Shown in pieces: positions 53,227 to 62,208 of a DNA stretch of 64,000 nucleotides. Source of the DNA: Cyclobacteriaceae bacterium. GTDB lineage: Bacteria > Bacteroidota > Bacteroidia > Cytophagales > Cyclobacteriaceae. Where the stretch lies: the NCBI GenBank assembly GCA_027533395.1, contig JAPZUF010000006.1, forward strand, positions 155,893 through 219,892, read 5' to 3'. A program made the translations under genes and the position numbers. Every line of letters begins with the position of its first letter. Positions within the stretch are counted from its first letter, which is position 1. The notes beneath the pieces are model-generated. The model did not search any database, was not told where the DNA came from, and saw only the letters and a list, made by a program, of their open reading frames with translations.

Positions 53227-55329
53227 ATGAAGCAACTGATTTTTTTTCTGCTAGCAATCGTTACATTCACTCAGGTTTGTGCACAAATTCTTCAACCAGC
53301 GAAAATCGAGGTTTCAGTATCTTCTAATAATGTTAAGGCGGGCGATGAAATCATCCTTACTTTTAAAGCTACTATTGATGAAAATTGGTATTTATATTCG
53401 AATGGTTTCGATGAAAATTGTGGTCCTATTCCTTTCTCCATCAACTTAACAAAGAATAACAATTTTGTTTTAGTAGGAAATCTTACAGCAGAAAAAGACA
53501 AAGGCAAACACGATGATATTTTCGATTGCGATGTTCGCTACATGACAAGCACCGGAACATTCAAACAAAAAATAAAGGTGTTAAGTGGACCGCTACAACT
53601 ATCTGGAACTTTCGAAGGTCAGGTCTGCTCAGAAAAAGATGGCAAGTGTATTCCAGTTGATGGAGACATCGATTTACCTATCGTTCAGGTAAGTGGTAAA
53701 GCATCGTTAGAGAAACCAAAAGAAAATAATCAACCTAAAGAAGAGGAAAACAAAAAGGAAATAAAAGAAAATCCTTTCGCTTCAAAAGAAAATGTATTTC
53801 CTGCGGGCGATACCAGCACACAAATTCAGGAAACCAACATTAAAAAAAACGGTGCAGCTATACAAGGACCTATCCTCGATGCTAACCTTTCTGTACAAAC
53901 CAACCAAGAAACTTCTAACGTTTGGTTTTTTCTCTTGGCTTTCGTTGCTGGTTTAGCTGCCTTGCTTACGCCTTGTGTTTTTCCTATGATACCGATGACG
54001 GTGAGTTTTTTTACCGGACAACAGAACAGCAAATCAAAAGCTTTGTTGTATGGCGCATTCATAGTTGGTATTTATACCATTATCGGTGCGTTATTGGCTC
54101 CGTTAATGGGCCCTGAAACAGCTAATCATCTTTCAACAGAATGGCTTCCGAATTTAATTTTCTTTGCTGTATTCATTGTCTTCGGTTTATCTTTTTTAGG
54201 TCTGTTCGAAATTACGTTGCCGAGTGGTTTTGTAAATAAAGTAGATAGACAAGCTGATAAAGGAGGTTGGATAGGCATCTTCTTTATGGCTTTTACGTTG
54301 GTGTTGGTTTCCTTTTCTTGTACCGGTCCAATAGTAGGAAGTATTTTAGTTTCATCTGCCGGAGGAGAATTCATCAAACCTATTGTTGGAATGTTGGGTT
54401 TCTCACTAGCCTTTGCTATTCCATTTACATTGTTTGCATTTTTTCCGGGATGGTTAAGCAACTTACCTAAATCAGGTGGATGGTTAAATGAAGTAAAAGT
54501 GGTGTTAGGTTTTATTGAAATCGCGTTAGCATTTAAATTTTTAAGCATCGCAGATCAGGCATTTCATTGGGGAATTTTAGATCGCGAAATTAACATTGCT
54601 ATCTGGATTGTTTGTGCAGCGCTAATCGGTTTATATTTAATGAAAGCTTTTCGTATGCCTGGCGATACAGGTAAAGATGCGGAAGACAAACGCGTAAGTG
54701 TACCTCGTGTTGTGTTGGCCATCATCACGTTCACCTTTGTTGTGTATTTGATTCCCGGAATGTATGGCGCACCGTTAAAAGCGTTGGCTGGTTATTTACC
54801 TCCGTTATACACACACGATTTTAATTTGATTAAAAGTTCGCAAGCCAATAATGAACTATGCGAACCACCTAAGTATGCTGATTTCTTGCACTTACCACAC
54901 GGACTAAAAGGTTACTTTGATTATGAGCAAGCCATGCAATGTGCACGAGAACAAAACAAACCTGTGTTTATAGATTTCACCGGACATGGTTGTACCAATT
55001 GCCGCGAGATGGAAGCTGTAGTATGGAGCGACCCGGCAGTTTTACAAAAATTACAAAATGATTTTATCATTGTTGCATTGTACGTTGATGATAAAACCGA
55101 ATTGCCAGAAAGCGAATGGTACACTTCTACTTACGATAACAAAGTGAAGAAAACCATTGGCAAACAAAATGCAGATTTACAGATTACCCGCTTGCAAAAC
55201 AATGCTCAACCTTTCTATGTGATAGTTGGAACAGATGAAAAAGTATTGGTGCCACCTTATGGCTATAACCGTGACCCGGCACTGTTTGTAAAATTTTTAG
55301 AGGAAGGATTGAAGAGTTTTAGAAACTAA
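53227..55329 (+). CDS. DsbD-like thiol:disulfide interchange protein
   Basis: A 700-residue protein with a signal peptide, an N-terminal DsbD-alpha-like domain (IDENWYLYSNGFDENCGPIP, and a Cys in FDCDVRY), a Pro/Glu/Lys linker, the CcdA-like membrane domain (8 or so helices, LTPCVFPMIPMTVSFFTGQQ, SFSCTGPIVGSILV) and a C-terminal thioredoxin domain with CTNC (Cys589, Cys592) in FTGHGCTNCREME. It passes electrons from the cytoplasm to the periplasm. Standard architecture for the family. Confidence 0.94.
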   Translation: MKQLIFFLLAIVTFTQVCAQILQPAKIEVSVSSNNVKAGDEIILTFKATIDENWYLYSNGFDENCGPIPFSINLTKNNNFVLVGNLTAEKDKGKHDDIFDCDVRYMTSTGTFKQKIKVLSGPLQLSGTFEGQVCSEKDGKCIPVDGDIDLPIVQVSGKASLEKPKENNQPKEEENKKEIKENPFASKENVFPAGDTSTQIQETNIKKNGAAIQGPILDANLSVQTNQETSNVWFFLLAFVAGLAALLTPCVFPMIPMTVSFFTGQQNSKSKALLYGAFIVGIYTIIGALLAPLMGPETANHLSTEWLPNLIFFAVFIVFGLSFLGLFEITLPSGFVNKVDRQADKGGWIGIFFMAFTLVLVSFSCTGPIVGSILVSSAGGEFIKPIVGMLGFSLAFAIPFTLFAFFPGWLSNLPKSGGWLNEVKVVLGFIEIALAFKFLSIADQAFHWGILDREINIAIWIVCAALIGLYLMKAFRMPGDTGKDAEDKRVSVPRVVLAIITFTFVVYLIPGMYGAPLKALAGYLPPLYTHDFNLIKSSQANNELCEPPKYADFLHLPHGLKGYFDYEQAMQCAREQNKPVFIDFTGHGCTNCREMEAVVWSDPAVLQKLQNDFIIVALYVDDKTELPESEWYTSTYDNKVKKTIGKQNADLQITRLQNNAQPFYVIVGTDEKVLVPPYGYNRDPALFVKFLEEGLKSFRN

Positions 55330-55359
55330 TCTTTTAAAAATTATTATCATTAAATAAAA

Positions 55360-55932
55360 TTGAAAATCGGATTATTTTTCGGCTCTTTTAATCCCATCCA
55401 TGTTGGGCATTTGATTATTGCCAACATCATGGCTGAAACTACCGATTTGCAAAAAGTGTGGTTCATTGTTTCGCCACAAAATCCTTTTAAACCGAGCAAA
55501 GGTTTATTACACAAGTTTGACCGGTATGATATGGTACGCGCTGCCATCCACGACAACTTCAAATTTGAAGTAAGCGATATTGAATTTCATTTACCAAAGC
55601 CTAGCTACACCATTCACACACTTGTTCATTTACAAGAGCGCCATCCTGATAAAGAATTTAAAGTAATTGTGGGAGAAGATAACCTTGAACGCTTCACGCA
55701 CTGGAAAAACTATAAACAAATACTGGATAACTACGGATTATACGTTTATCCGCGCCCTAACACGCAACCTTCCGACATCAAATTGCATCCTAATGTGCAT
55801 ATGGTAGAAGCTCCCTTGCTTGATATTTCGGCCACTTTCATCCGTAACAAAGTCAGAAATAACCAGTCTGTACGTTACTTAGTACCCGATGTGGTTGCCG
55901 AAATGATTGCAGCAAAAAAGTTTTACCTATAA
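55360..55932 (+). CDS. nadD: Nicotinate-nucleotide adenylyltransferase
   Basis: A 190-residue NAD-synthesis enzyme that adenylates nicotinate mononucleotide. GSFNPIHVGHLIIANIMAE is the nucleotidyltransferase signature, at residues 8-26, and DISATFIRNKV is the ISxTxxR motif near the end. The start codon is TTG: no ATG lies between the in-frame TAA at 55351 and the first motif, and the family needs residues right up to MKIGLFFG. The upstream gap of 30 bases shows no clear Shine-Dalgarno sequence. Confidence 0.94.
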   Translation: MKIGLFFGSFNPIHVGHLIIANIMAETTDLQKVWFIVSPQNPFKPSKGLLHKFDRYDMVRAAIHDNFKFEVSDIEFHLPKPSYTIHTLVHLQERHPDKEFKVIVGEDNLERFTHWKNYKQILDNYGLYVYPRPNTQPSDIKLHPNVHMVEAPLLDISATFIRNKVRNNQSVRYLVPDVVAEMIAAKKFYL

Positions 55933-55983
55933 AGTGAAATTTATATCATTGGTGGGCTACCAATACATAACTTATCTATAACT

Positions 55984-58590
55984 ATGAAGAACCTCCTCTC
56001 ATTTCTATTACTATTGATACAAACTTCCATCAGTTTTGCCGGTGGCGTAAAAGGTCAAATCAAAGGCGATGACGGCAGTACATTAGGTTTCACTACCATT
56101 TATGTTAAACAATTAGGGACGGGGACCGCTGCCAATGAAAATGGTTTATACGAATTATCCTTGCCAGCTGGTGAATATGATTTGGTTTTTCAATATGTAG
56201 GCTTCGAAACATTAACCAAAAAAGTTACAATTGAAAATACCTTTATCGAGTTGAATGTAACGATGAAAACCCAAACTTTTGTGTTGCAAAACGTAACCGT
56301 TACAGCCGGCAACGAAGACCCCGCTTACACCATTATGCGCAAAGCCATTGCTAAAGCCAAATACCATACACAACAATTAGATAGGTATACAGCACAGGTG
56401 TACATCAAAGGAACAGGCCAAGTAAAAGACTATCCTTGGATGTTTAAAAAAGAAATGGAGAAAGAAGGAATTGAGAAAGATCGCGTTTTTATTTCAGAGT
56501 CGGTTAGTCAAATTGAATACATAAGGCCCAACACATTTAAAGAAAAAGTTTTATCCGTTCATAGTGATGGAAAGGACAACAATACCTCTCCCAACGCCTT
56601 CATCTTTGGTAGTTTTTATAATGATGAAATTGCAGAAACAGTTTCGCCCTTATCACCTAAATCATTTTCATATTATAAGTTTGAATATGATGGAACCTTC
56701 AAAGACAGAAACTACGAGGTAAGTCGCATCAAAGTAAAACCTCGTGCAGCAGGCGACAATGTAGTAAGCGGTGTTATCTTCATTGTTGAAGATTGGTGGA
56801 CCATTCATAGTTTGGATTTTAACACAACTAAACTTGGTATTAAATTCAACATCAAACAAGTATATGCGCCTGTAGAAGACAAAGCCTGGATGCCAGTATC
56901 GCATCGATTTAAAGTAGATGGAAAAGTTTTTGGATTTGAGTTTGAGTACAATTATTTATCAACTTTAAGTAATTATAAAATTGATTTGAATAAAGAATTA
57001 TACGTAGAAAACATAGATGTAATTGATGAGAAAATTGAAAAAGAAAAAGCCAAAACCATTTCTGAAAATAAAAATTCTAAATCGCAAGATTTACAAAAAA
57101 GATTAGCCGAGGGAAAAGAAATAACGCGTAAAGAATTAAAAACCATTTTAAAAGAATACGAAAAAGAAGAACAACAGCAACAAAAAGAACCAGATGTAGT
57201 ATCTAACTATACATATGAAAAAGATAGTCTTAAAAGTACCTTAGATACAGCTTATTGGAACAGCATAAGACCTGTGCCATTGACAAAGCTAGAAATAAAA
57301 GGCTATCAAAAATCAGATAGTCTAGCACAAATAGAAAGAAAAAAAGAAGAAGGTGATACCGTAAAGCAAAAAAAACACAAAGGCTTCCAACCCTGGGATA
57401 TACTATTGGGTGATAGTTATAAATTAGGTAAACGTACCAACTTTACTATTGAAACACCAACCGGTGGATTTAATACTGTTGAAGGATGGAATCTAATCTA
57501 TAAAATGAGGTTGGGTACAATTTTCAAAGACACCAACAGAACACAATTGGTTTTTACACCAACCTTGCGTTACGCATTCGAAAGAGAAAAATTATCCGGC
57601 TATCTAAACAGCACATTGCGTAATAAAAATTACAGACTATCTATAAGTGGTGGTAGATATATTCGTCAGTTTAATGCAGAAGAACCCATCCTACCAATCG
57701 TGAATACTTTCACAACCTTGTTGCTAGAGCAAAACCTGATGAAAATTTATGAACGTGATTTTGTTGAAATACTTTTCCGTCCAAGAATTCACAAAAAAAT
57801 GTCATTGAATATTCAGGCAGAATATGCGCATCGAAGAGAGTTAAGCAATACCAGCAATTACAAATGGGTAGATAGAAGCAGCATAGAAAGTTACTCATCT
57901 AATCAACCTTTTGTAAGAGAATTTAATAAAAATGTGATTACACCAACACATCAAGCCTTCGTAACACAGATTGGTTTAAGTGCGCGACCTTGGTTAAAAT
58001 ATAGCATCCGCAATAAAGTAAAACAAGAAATCGAAAACTCATCACCTACTTTAAGTTTCAATTGGGTACGTGGCTGGAATGCATTTGATAGCGATGTTGA
58101 ATATGATAGAATTGAAGTTGGTTTCAAACACAGTAAAAGATTAGGCGCACGCGGAAGGCTAGATGTAAACTTACAAGGTGGAATTTTTACGAATGCTAAT
58201 GCTTTATATTTTATGGATTACAAACACTTCTTAGGCAATCGAACTCCGTTTACTACATCCGATCCTGTTAGAAGTTTCCGATTGTTAGATTATTATAAAT
58301 TCAGCACAGCCGATCAATATTTTGTGGGTAACGCGCATTATCAATTCAGAAGATTTTTAGTAACCTCAATTCCCTTTGTGCGATTGATGGGTATTCGGGA
58401 AGATGTTTTTGTTAATTATTTAGCAACACCTTTCTCAAGAAATTATACTGAGGTAGGATATACCATTGATGGTATTTTGAGATTTTTAAGATTAGAAGCG
58501 GCAGCCTCTTTCGAAAATGGAACCTTTGTTGATTATGGATTTAGAATTGGTGTAGCTACCAATGTTGCCATTCGTTTTTCAGAGAATTAG
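55984..58590 (+). CDS. DUF5686 outer-membrane protein with CarboxypepD_reg-like domain
   Basis: An 868-residue exported protein: signal peptide, a carboxypeptidase-regulatory-like beta domain (VKGQIKGDDGSTLGFTTIYV), then the DUF5686 body (AYTIMRKAIAKAKYHTQQLD, VYIKGTGQVKDYPWMFKKEM) with a Lys/Glu-rich coiled linker and a C-terminal barrel of many strands (FRIGVATNVAIRFSEN). The family is typical of Bacteroidota and resembles TamA/BamA-like proteins; its role is unknown. No partner is evident. Confidence 0.9.
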   Translation: MKNLLSFLLLLIQTSISFAGGVKGQIKGDDGSTLGFTTIYVKQLGTGTAANENGLYELSLPAGEYDLVFQYVGFETLTKKVTIENTFIELNVTMKTQTFVLQNVTVTAGNEDPAYTIMRKAIAKAKYHTQQLDRYTAQVYIKGTGQVKDYPWMFKKEMEKEGIEKDRVFISESVSQIEYIRPNTFKEKVLSVHSDGKDNNTSPNAFIFGSFYNDEIAETVSPLSPKSFSYYKFEYDGTFKDRNYEVSRIKVKPRAAGDNVVSGVIFIVEDWWTIHSLDFNTTKLGIKFNIKQVYAPVEDKAWMPVSHRFKVDGKVFGFEFEYNYLSTLSNYKIDLNKELYVENIDVIDEKIEKEKAKTISENKNSKSQDLQKRLAEGKEITRKELKTILKEYEKEEQQQQKEPDVVSNYTYEKDSLKSTLDTAYWNSIRPVPLTKLEIKGYQKSDSLAQIERKKEEGDTVKQKKHKGFQPWDILLGDSYKLGKRTNFTIETPTGGFNTVEGWNLIYKMRLGTIFKDTNRTQLVFTPTLRYAFEREKLSGYLNSTLRNKNYRLSISGGRYIRQFNAEEPILPIVNTFTTLLLEQNLMKIYERDFVEILFRPRIHKKMSLNIQAEYAHRRELSNTSNYKWVDRSSIESYSSNQPFVREFNKNVITPTHQAFVTQIGLSARPWLKYSIRNKVKQEIENSSPTLSFNWVRGWNAFDSDVEYDRIEVGFKHSKRLGARGRLDVNLQGGIFTNANALYFMDYKHFLGNRTPFTTSDPVRSFRLLDYYKFSTADQYFVGNAHYQFRRFLVTSIPFVRLMGIREDVFVNYLATPFSRNYTEVGYTIDGILRFLRLEAAASFENGTFVDYGFRIGVATNVAIRFSEN

Positions 58591-58651
58591 CATTTTGGTT
58601 TATTGGTAAACACGGTTTTTTTTGCAAATTGCTTTAGTGTAATGAACAACT

Positions 58652-59143
58652 ATGCTAGCTCACATTAACAATACTACCATTCGCTTAGAACAAAAAGAGG
58701 GTCAATGGTTTCTAAATGATACTCTTTTTAATGCTGATGTTGCTGAGTTAAAGCCCGGCCATTACCATATCATCAATAATCATAAAAGTTATCATGCAGA
58801 AGTTGTAAAGTATGATTTAGCTACTAAAACTTGTACGATAAAAGTAAACAATACGCTGATACCGGTTCAACTTAAAAATCGTTTCGATTTATTGCTCGAT
58901 AAAATGGGTATGGCGCACACAGGTGCCGGAAAAGTGAACAACATCAAAGCACCGATGCCGGGATTGATTATTAACTTAAAAATTCAGGAAGGAGACAGTG
59001 TGAAAACCGGAGATCCTTTGTTGATTTTAGAAGCCATGAAAATGGAAAATATTTTAAAATCTCCTGGAGATGGCGTTATTAAGAAAATCAAAGTGAAAAA
59101 AGGCGACAGTGTAGAGAAGAATCAGATTTTGATAGAGTTTTAG
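58652..59143 (+). CDS. Biotin carboxyl carrier protein-like (biotinyl domain) protein
   Basis: A 163-residue protein. An N-terminal domain of about 85 residues is not recognised; the last 70 are a biotinyl domain with the biotinylation site EAMKMEN (Lys130) and GDSVKTGDPLLILE. Such a domain carries biotin for an acyl-CoA carboxylase. No carboxylase subunit is adjacent, so its partner is elsewhere. It ends in a hairpin terminator at 59172-59205. Confidence 0.9.
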   Translation: MLAHINNTTIRLEQKEGQWFLNDTLFNADVAELKPGHYHIINNHKSYHAEVVKYDLATKTCTIKVNNTLIPVQLKNRFDLLLDKMGMAHTGAGKVNNIKAPMPGLIINLKIQEGDSVKTGDPLLILEAMKMENILKSPGDGVIKKIKVKKGDSVEKNQILIEF

Positions 59144-59171
59144 ATATTGCTTTATACCGAAAAGGTGTTTA

Positions 59172-59205
59172 CATAAAAGTCCACGATTTAAATTGTGGAC
59201 TTTTA
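59172..59205 (+). terminator. Hairpin terminator after the biotinyl-domain gene
   Basis: ATAAAAGTCCAC (59172-59183) pairs perfectly with GTGGACTTTTAT (59194-59205). The loop GATTTAAATT can extend the stem. A short T stretch is part of the stem, and no long T-run follows, so efficiency is uncertain. Confidence 0.65.
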
Positions 59206-59299
59206 TAATGTAGAACAAACAAGAAAATTCTTAAACAACCTTCAAAATCTTTAGTTTCTGTAATAATTCTCTTACTCATGTTACTTACCTACAAGTACC

Positions 59300-59404
59300 A
59301 TGAAAATTCATAAAAAACAGTTTATCGTTTGGCTTGTTTTAGCAATAATACTTTTCGCATGCGGTTATGCGATTGGTAGATTAATTGCACTTTGGTTTAA
59401 ATAA
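59300..59404 (+). CDS. 34-residue single-span membrane peptide upstream of a sigma factor
   Basis: The peptide reads MKIHKKQFIVWLVLAIILFA, then a tail of 14 residues containing CGYAIGRLIAL and ending WFK. A basic start (KIHKK) is followed by a hydrophobic helix. It ends 5 bases before the sigma-factor ATG, so it is likely to be the first gene of that operon. Basic N-terminus, tight spacing and a complete frame support it. It is too short for comparison with any family. A chance frame cannot be excluded. Confidence 0.55.
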   Translation: MKIHKKQFIVWLVLAIILFACGYAIGRLIALWFK

Positions 59405-59409
59405 TCATC

Positions 59410-59889
59410 ATGGCTAAAGAACCATCAAAAGAGTTTGTTGTCCAACTCAATCAAGCTAAAGGAATTCTTTATAAAGTTATCAGGCTTTATGTCCAAGATG
59501 CAGATGATGAAGATGATTTGTTTCAGGAAATTATCTATCAGGCTTGGAAATCCTATCCGCGTTTTGAAGGTAAATCTAAATTTTCGACTTGGTTATATCG
59601 CATCGCATTAAATACTGTTTTAACTTTTAAGAGGAGAGCAAAACTGGTAAACCCAGTTGAAGACTTAACAAAACTTAACGTAATAGAAGAAACACCAAAA
59701 GCAGAAACTGAATTACTTTACATGGCCATTCGCTCATTAAATGAAATTGATCGAATGATTATCACTTTACATTTGGATGGTTATGAAAACGAAGAAATAG
59801 CAGAAATTTCAGGCATCACAAAGAATAATGTTGCCGTTAAGTTACACCGCATTAGAGAAGCATTAACAAAAAAAGTAAAAGCATTGTAG
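59410..59889 (+). CDS. ECF-type RNA polymerase sigma factor
   Basis: A 159-residue group-4 sigma factor. Region 2 is DADDEDDLFQEIIYQAWKSY and KFSTWLYRIALNTVLTFKRR; region 4 is DRMIITLHLDGYENEEIAEI and GITKNNVAVKLHRIREALTK. It lacks the extra regions of housekeeping factors. It would redirect RNA polymerase to a small set of promoters. The next gene, 1 base later, encodes a membrane protein in the position of an anti-sigma factor. Confidence 0.93.
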   Translation: MAKEPSKEFVVQLNQAKGILYKVIRLYVQDADDEDDLFQEIIYQAWKSYPRFEGKSKFSTWLYRIALNTVLTFKRRAKLVNPVEDLTKLNVIEETPKAETELLYMAIRSLNEIDRMIITLHLDGYENEEIAEISGITKNNVAVKLHRIREALTKKVKAL

Positions 59890-59890
59890 T

Positions 59891-60508
59891 ATGGATTTAC
59901 AGCAAACCTGGCAAAAATTAAATGAAGAAGAATCCAGAAAATCGGAAGAAAAGAAAATCACTTTTTCTGGTCTATTCACCAAACATCCTGTTCAGAAACT
60001 GATACTTGCCTTACAAGTAACCTTAGGTTTCTCTATTGGCTTTGGTTTATTATTTCTTGTACTCGTATTTATTTATCAACACTGGTTGTTACAAATTTTT
60101 TTATTGCTTGTATTCTTTGCCTATGTTTTCTTTTACTTTCACAATAGAAAAATATACTTACAATTAAAAAAAGAATGGGATGTAGCGATGACATCCAACT
60201 TATTCGAATCCCTTTCTCGTGTGCATCATATAGTGAGCGAATCCATACGCTTGCAAGAAAAAGCTGCTTTGTTTGTTTATCCTATTTCCGTTACCGCAGG
60301 ATTCTTAATTGGTTTATATTCCGCAACTGGTTCCGCTGAATTTGATAAAGAACTATCTAATCGCATAATTCTTATTAGTTTAGGAATTTCCGTTTTAATT
60401 TTAACTCCAACAAGTTATTTTTTATCCAGATGGATGTACAAGGTTTCCTTTGAAGTTTATTTGAAACAATTAAAAGAATTAATTAACACGCTAAATCAAG
60501 TAGATTAA
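59891..60508 (+). CDS. Four-span membrane protein, possible anti-sigma factor
   Basis: A 205-residue protein with four hydrophobic segments (about 38-62, 66-88, 126-146 and 158-176) and a charged N-terminal 35 residues. It has no RsbW, FecR or zinc anti-sigma motif (no HxxxCxxC). It starts 1 base after the sigma gene, the usual place for an anti-sigma. The loop between spans two and three is charged and may hold the sigma-binding part. No family recognised; function inferred from place. Confidence 0.7.
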   Translation: MDLQQTWQKLNEEESRKSEEKKITFSGLFTKHPVQKLILALQVTLGFSIGFGLLFLVLVFIYQHWLLQIFLLLVFFAYVFFYFHNRKIYLQLKKEWDVAMTSNLFESLSRVHHIVSESIRLQEKAALFVYPISVTAGFLIGLYSATGSAEFDKELSNRIILISLGISVLILTPTSYFLSRWMYKVSFEVYLKQLKELINTLNQVD

Positions 60509-60509
60509 T

Positions 60510-60905
60510 ATGAAAAGATTTTTGTACTTATTGGCTATTCTTTGCTTTACTAATTTTCATACAAGTATCGCACAAAGTAAAGTTGCGACATTAACCTACC
60601 TGAAATCAATAGATGGAGAAAAAGATAATTTAAAAGATTTTTTGAAACGAAATTGGTTCGTGATGGATAGCATAGCTAAACAACAAAATTTGATTGAACA
60701 TTACGCATTATGGGAAAATCCAACTAGTAATCAAGATTGGGACTTAATCGTTCATGTTGTTTACAAGGATGAAAAAGGTTACGAAGGCATTGCGAATGCA
60801 TTTGAAAAAATCAGAAGTACTCATAAAAAAATATTAATCAACAACAAAGATTTGAAACAACTAGGCAACATTGTTAAATCAGAAACTGTGTTGATTCATC
60901 CGTAA
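60510..60905 (+). CDS. Small exported protein in the sigma operon
   Basis: A 131-residue protein with a signal peptide (LLAILCFTNFHTSIAQ). The mature part (KVATLTYLKSIDGEKDNLKD, DWDLIVHVVYKDEKGYEGIA) has the beta-alpha-beta rhythm of a ferredoxin-like or ABM-type fold. Start is one base after the membrane-protein stop. Role unknown. It is convergent with the KAS III-like gene, one base apart. Confidence 0.78.
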   Translation: MKRFLYLLAILCFTNFHTSIAQSKVATLTYLKSIDGEKDNLKDFLKRNWFVMDSIAKQQNLIEHYALWENPTSNQDWDLIVHVVYKDEKGYEGIANAFEKIRSTHKKILINNKDLKQLGNIVKSETVLIHP

Positions 60906-60906
60906 T

Positions 60907-61974
60907 TTACCATCTATAAACTATGGCATTGATGTTCATGCCTGCTCCTACAGATGCAAATAGAATAATATCCCCATCACTTATTTCGTGTGGTGGAAAT
61001 TTCTCTCTTTTAATCAAGTCCAGCATGGTTGGAACTGTAGCAACCGAGCTATTTCCTAACCAACTGATCGTCATTGGCATAATATTGTCAGGAACAACCA
61101 GGCCTGCATGTTTATATAAGCGGTTCACAATGGCTTCATCCATTTTCTCATTGGCCTGATGGATGAGTATTTTCTTAACATCTTTTAAATTAACTTTTGC
61201 TTTTTGCAATGCTTTAGCCATAGCTTGAGGAACATGAGTAACGGCAAACTCGTACACTTTTCTTCCTTGCATTTTGATGTATCGGTTTGCACTGTTTTCA
61301 TCTTCTTGATGATAACCAGGTCCCATCTGCAACAACATAGCGTGTTGTATAGCGTGTGTTTCTGTTGCATGAGCCAAGATACCTCTTTCTGTTTGTGTAG
61401 CTGCTTCTAGTATCACCGCAGCTGCCCCGTCACTGTATATCATTGAATCTCGATCGTGTGGGTCAACAACACGCGACAAAGTTTCTGCACCAATTACTAA
61501 GCATCTCTTCGCATCGCCTGAACGAATAAAATAATTAGCTTGTATCACTGCTTCTACCCAACCCGGACAACCAAAAGGTAAATCGTAGGCAACACATGCC
61601 GGATTATGAATTTGTAAATTCATTTTGATGCGCGAGGCCAAAGTTGGTAGCATGTCAACACGATTCGTATTGTGCAATACATCACCAAAATTGTGTGCAA
61701 CAATAATATAGTCTAATGTTTCCTTATCAATCTCAGCATCAGCAATTGCCCGTTCAGCTGCTAAAGTTCCAAGATCTGAAGCCTGCTGATTGTTGTTTGC
61801 ATAACGTCTGGATTTAATACCAGTTATTTCACTAAACTTTGAAATTACAACATCTGTATTTTTATCTATAGGGACATTGTTACTTTCATAGAACAACGCT
61901 GAGCTAAATGTTTCGTTATCGATTATTTGGTCAGGAATATAAGAACCCGTTCCTTTTATAAGTGCTTGTATCAT
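60907..61974 (-). CDS. Beta-ketoacyl-ACP synthase III-like protein
   Basis: A 355-residue thiolase-fold protein of the KAS III family. The catalytic Cys136 is in YDLPFGCPGWV, His272 in IHQANEKMD and Asn308 in WLGNSSVATVP, so the Cys-His-Asn triad is intact. KAS III members start fatty acids or make secondary metabolites. The frame is open to 62019, but the ATG at 61974 begins the family motif IQALIKGTGSYIPD; the upstream part would cover the inverted repeat at 61975-61993. No ACP or other fatty-acid gene is adjacent. Confidence 0.92.
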   Translation of the reverse strand: MIQALIKGTGSYIPDQIIDNETFSSALFYESNNVPIDKNTDVVISKFSEITGIKSRRYANNNQQASDLGTLAAERAIADAEIDKETLDYIIVAHNFGDVLHNTNRVDMLPTLASRIKMNLQIHNPACVAYDLPFGCPGWVEAVIQANYFIRSGDAKRCLVIGAETLSRVVDPHDRDSMIYSDGAAAVILEAATQTERGILAHATETHAIQHAMLLQMGPGYHQEDENSANRYIKMQGRKVYEFAVTHVPQAMAKALQKAKVNLKDVKKILIHQANEKMDEAIVNRLYKHAGLVVPDNIMPMTISWLGNSSVATVPTMLDLIKREKFPPHEISDGDIILFASVGAGMNINAIVYRW

Positions 61975-61993
61975 ACATTTAAAAATTAAATGT
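61975..61993 (-). repeat. Inverted repeat directly before the KAS III-like gene start
   Basis: ACATTTAA (61975-61982) and TTAAATGT (61986-61993) are perfect inverted repeats around AAA. It abuts the start codon at 61974. It may be an operator or a weak fold-back element; AT-rich composition makes chance possible. Confidence 0.4.
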
Positions 61994-62156
61994 AGGGTGC
62001 AATTTTTGAAAGACAACAAAATTTTTGAATAAACTTTTCACACACAAACACTTGTAAGTATAATTTACGAATGTATGTTAGTCATCTGTTTAACTCACCT
62101 CTAAAATAATTATTGAAAATTATTTTAAACAAAATTTAAAATGAAAAGCTTTAAAC

Positions 62157-62187
62157 AAAAAAGGCGACTGGATTAAGCAGTCGCCTT
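62157..62187 (-). terminator. Terminator of the BNR/VPS10-type gene
   Basis: AAGGCGACTG (62161-62170) pairs perfectly with CAGTCGCCTT (62178-62187), loop GATTAAG; six T follow on the minus strand. It is 21 bases after the stop at 62209. Confidence 0.93.
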
Positions 62188-62208
62188 GCAATGAAAATTA
62201 ATAAAGTA

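Noticed and set aside
54126..54548. 140-residue open frame antisense to the DsbD-like gene
   Set aside because: It is a shadow of a strongly supported gene and has no family features. Similar antisense frames at 4363-4755 and 11879-12253 were dropped for the same reason.
55948..55964. ATTGGT/ACCAAT hairpin before the DUF5686 gene
   Set aside because: Only 6 bp with no tail or conserved context; likely chance.
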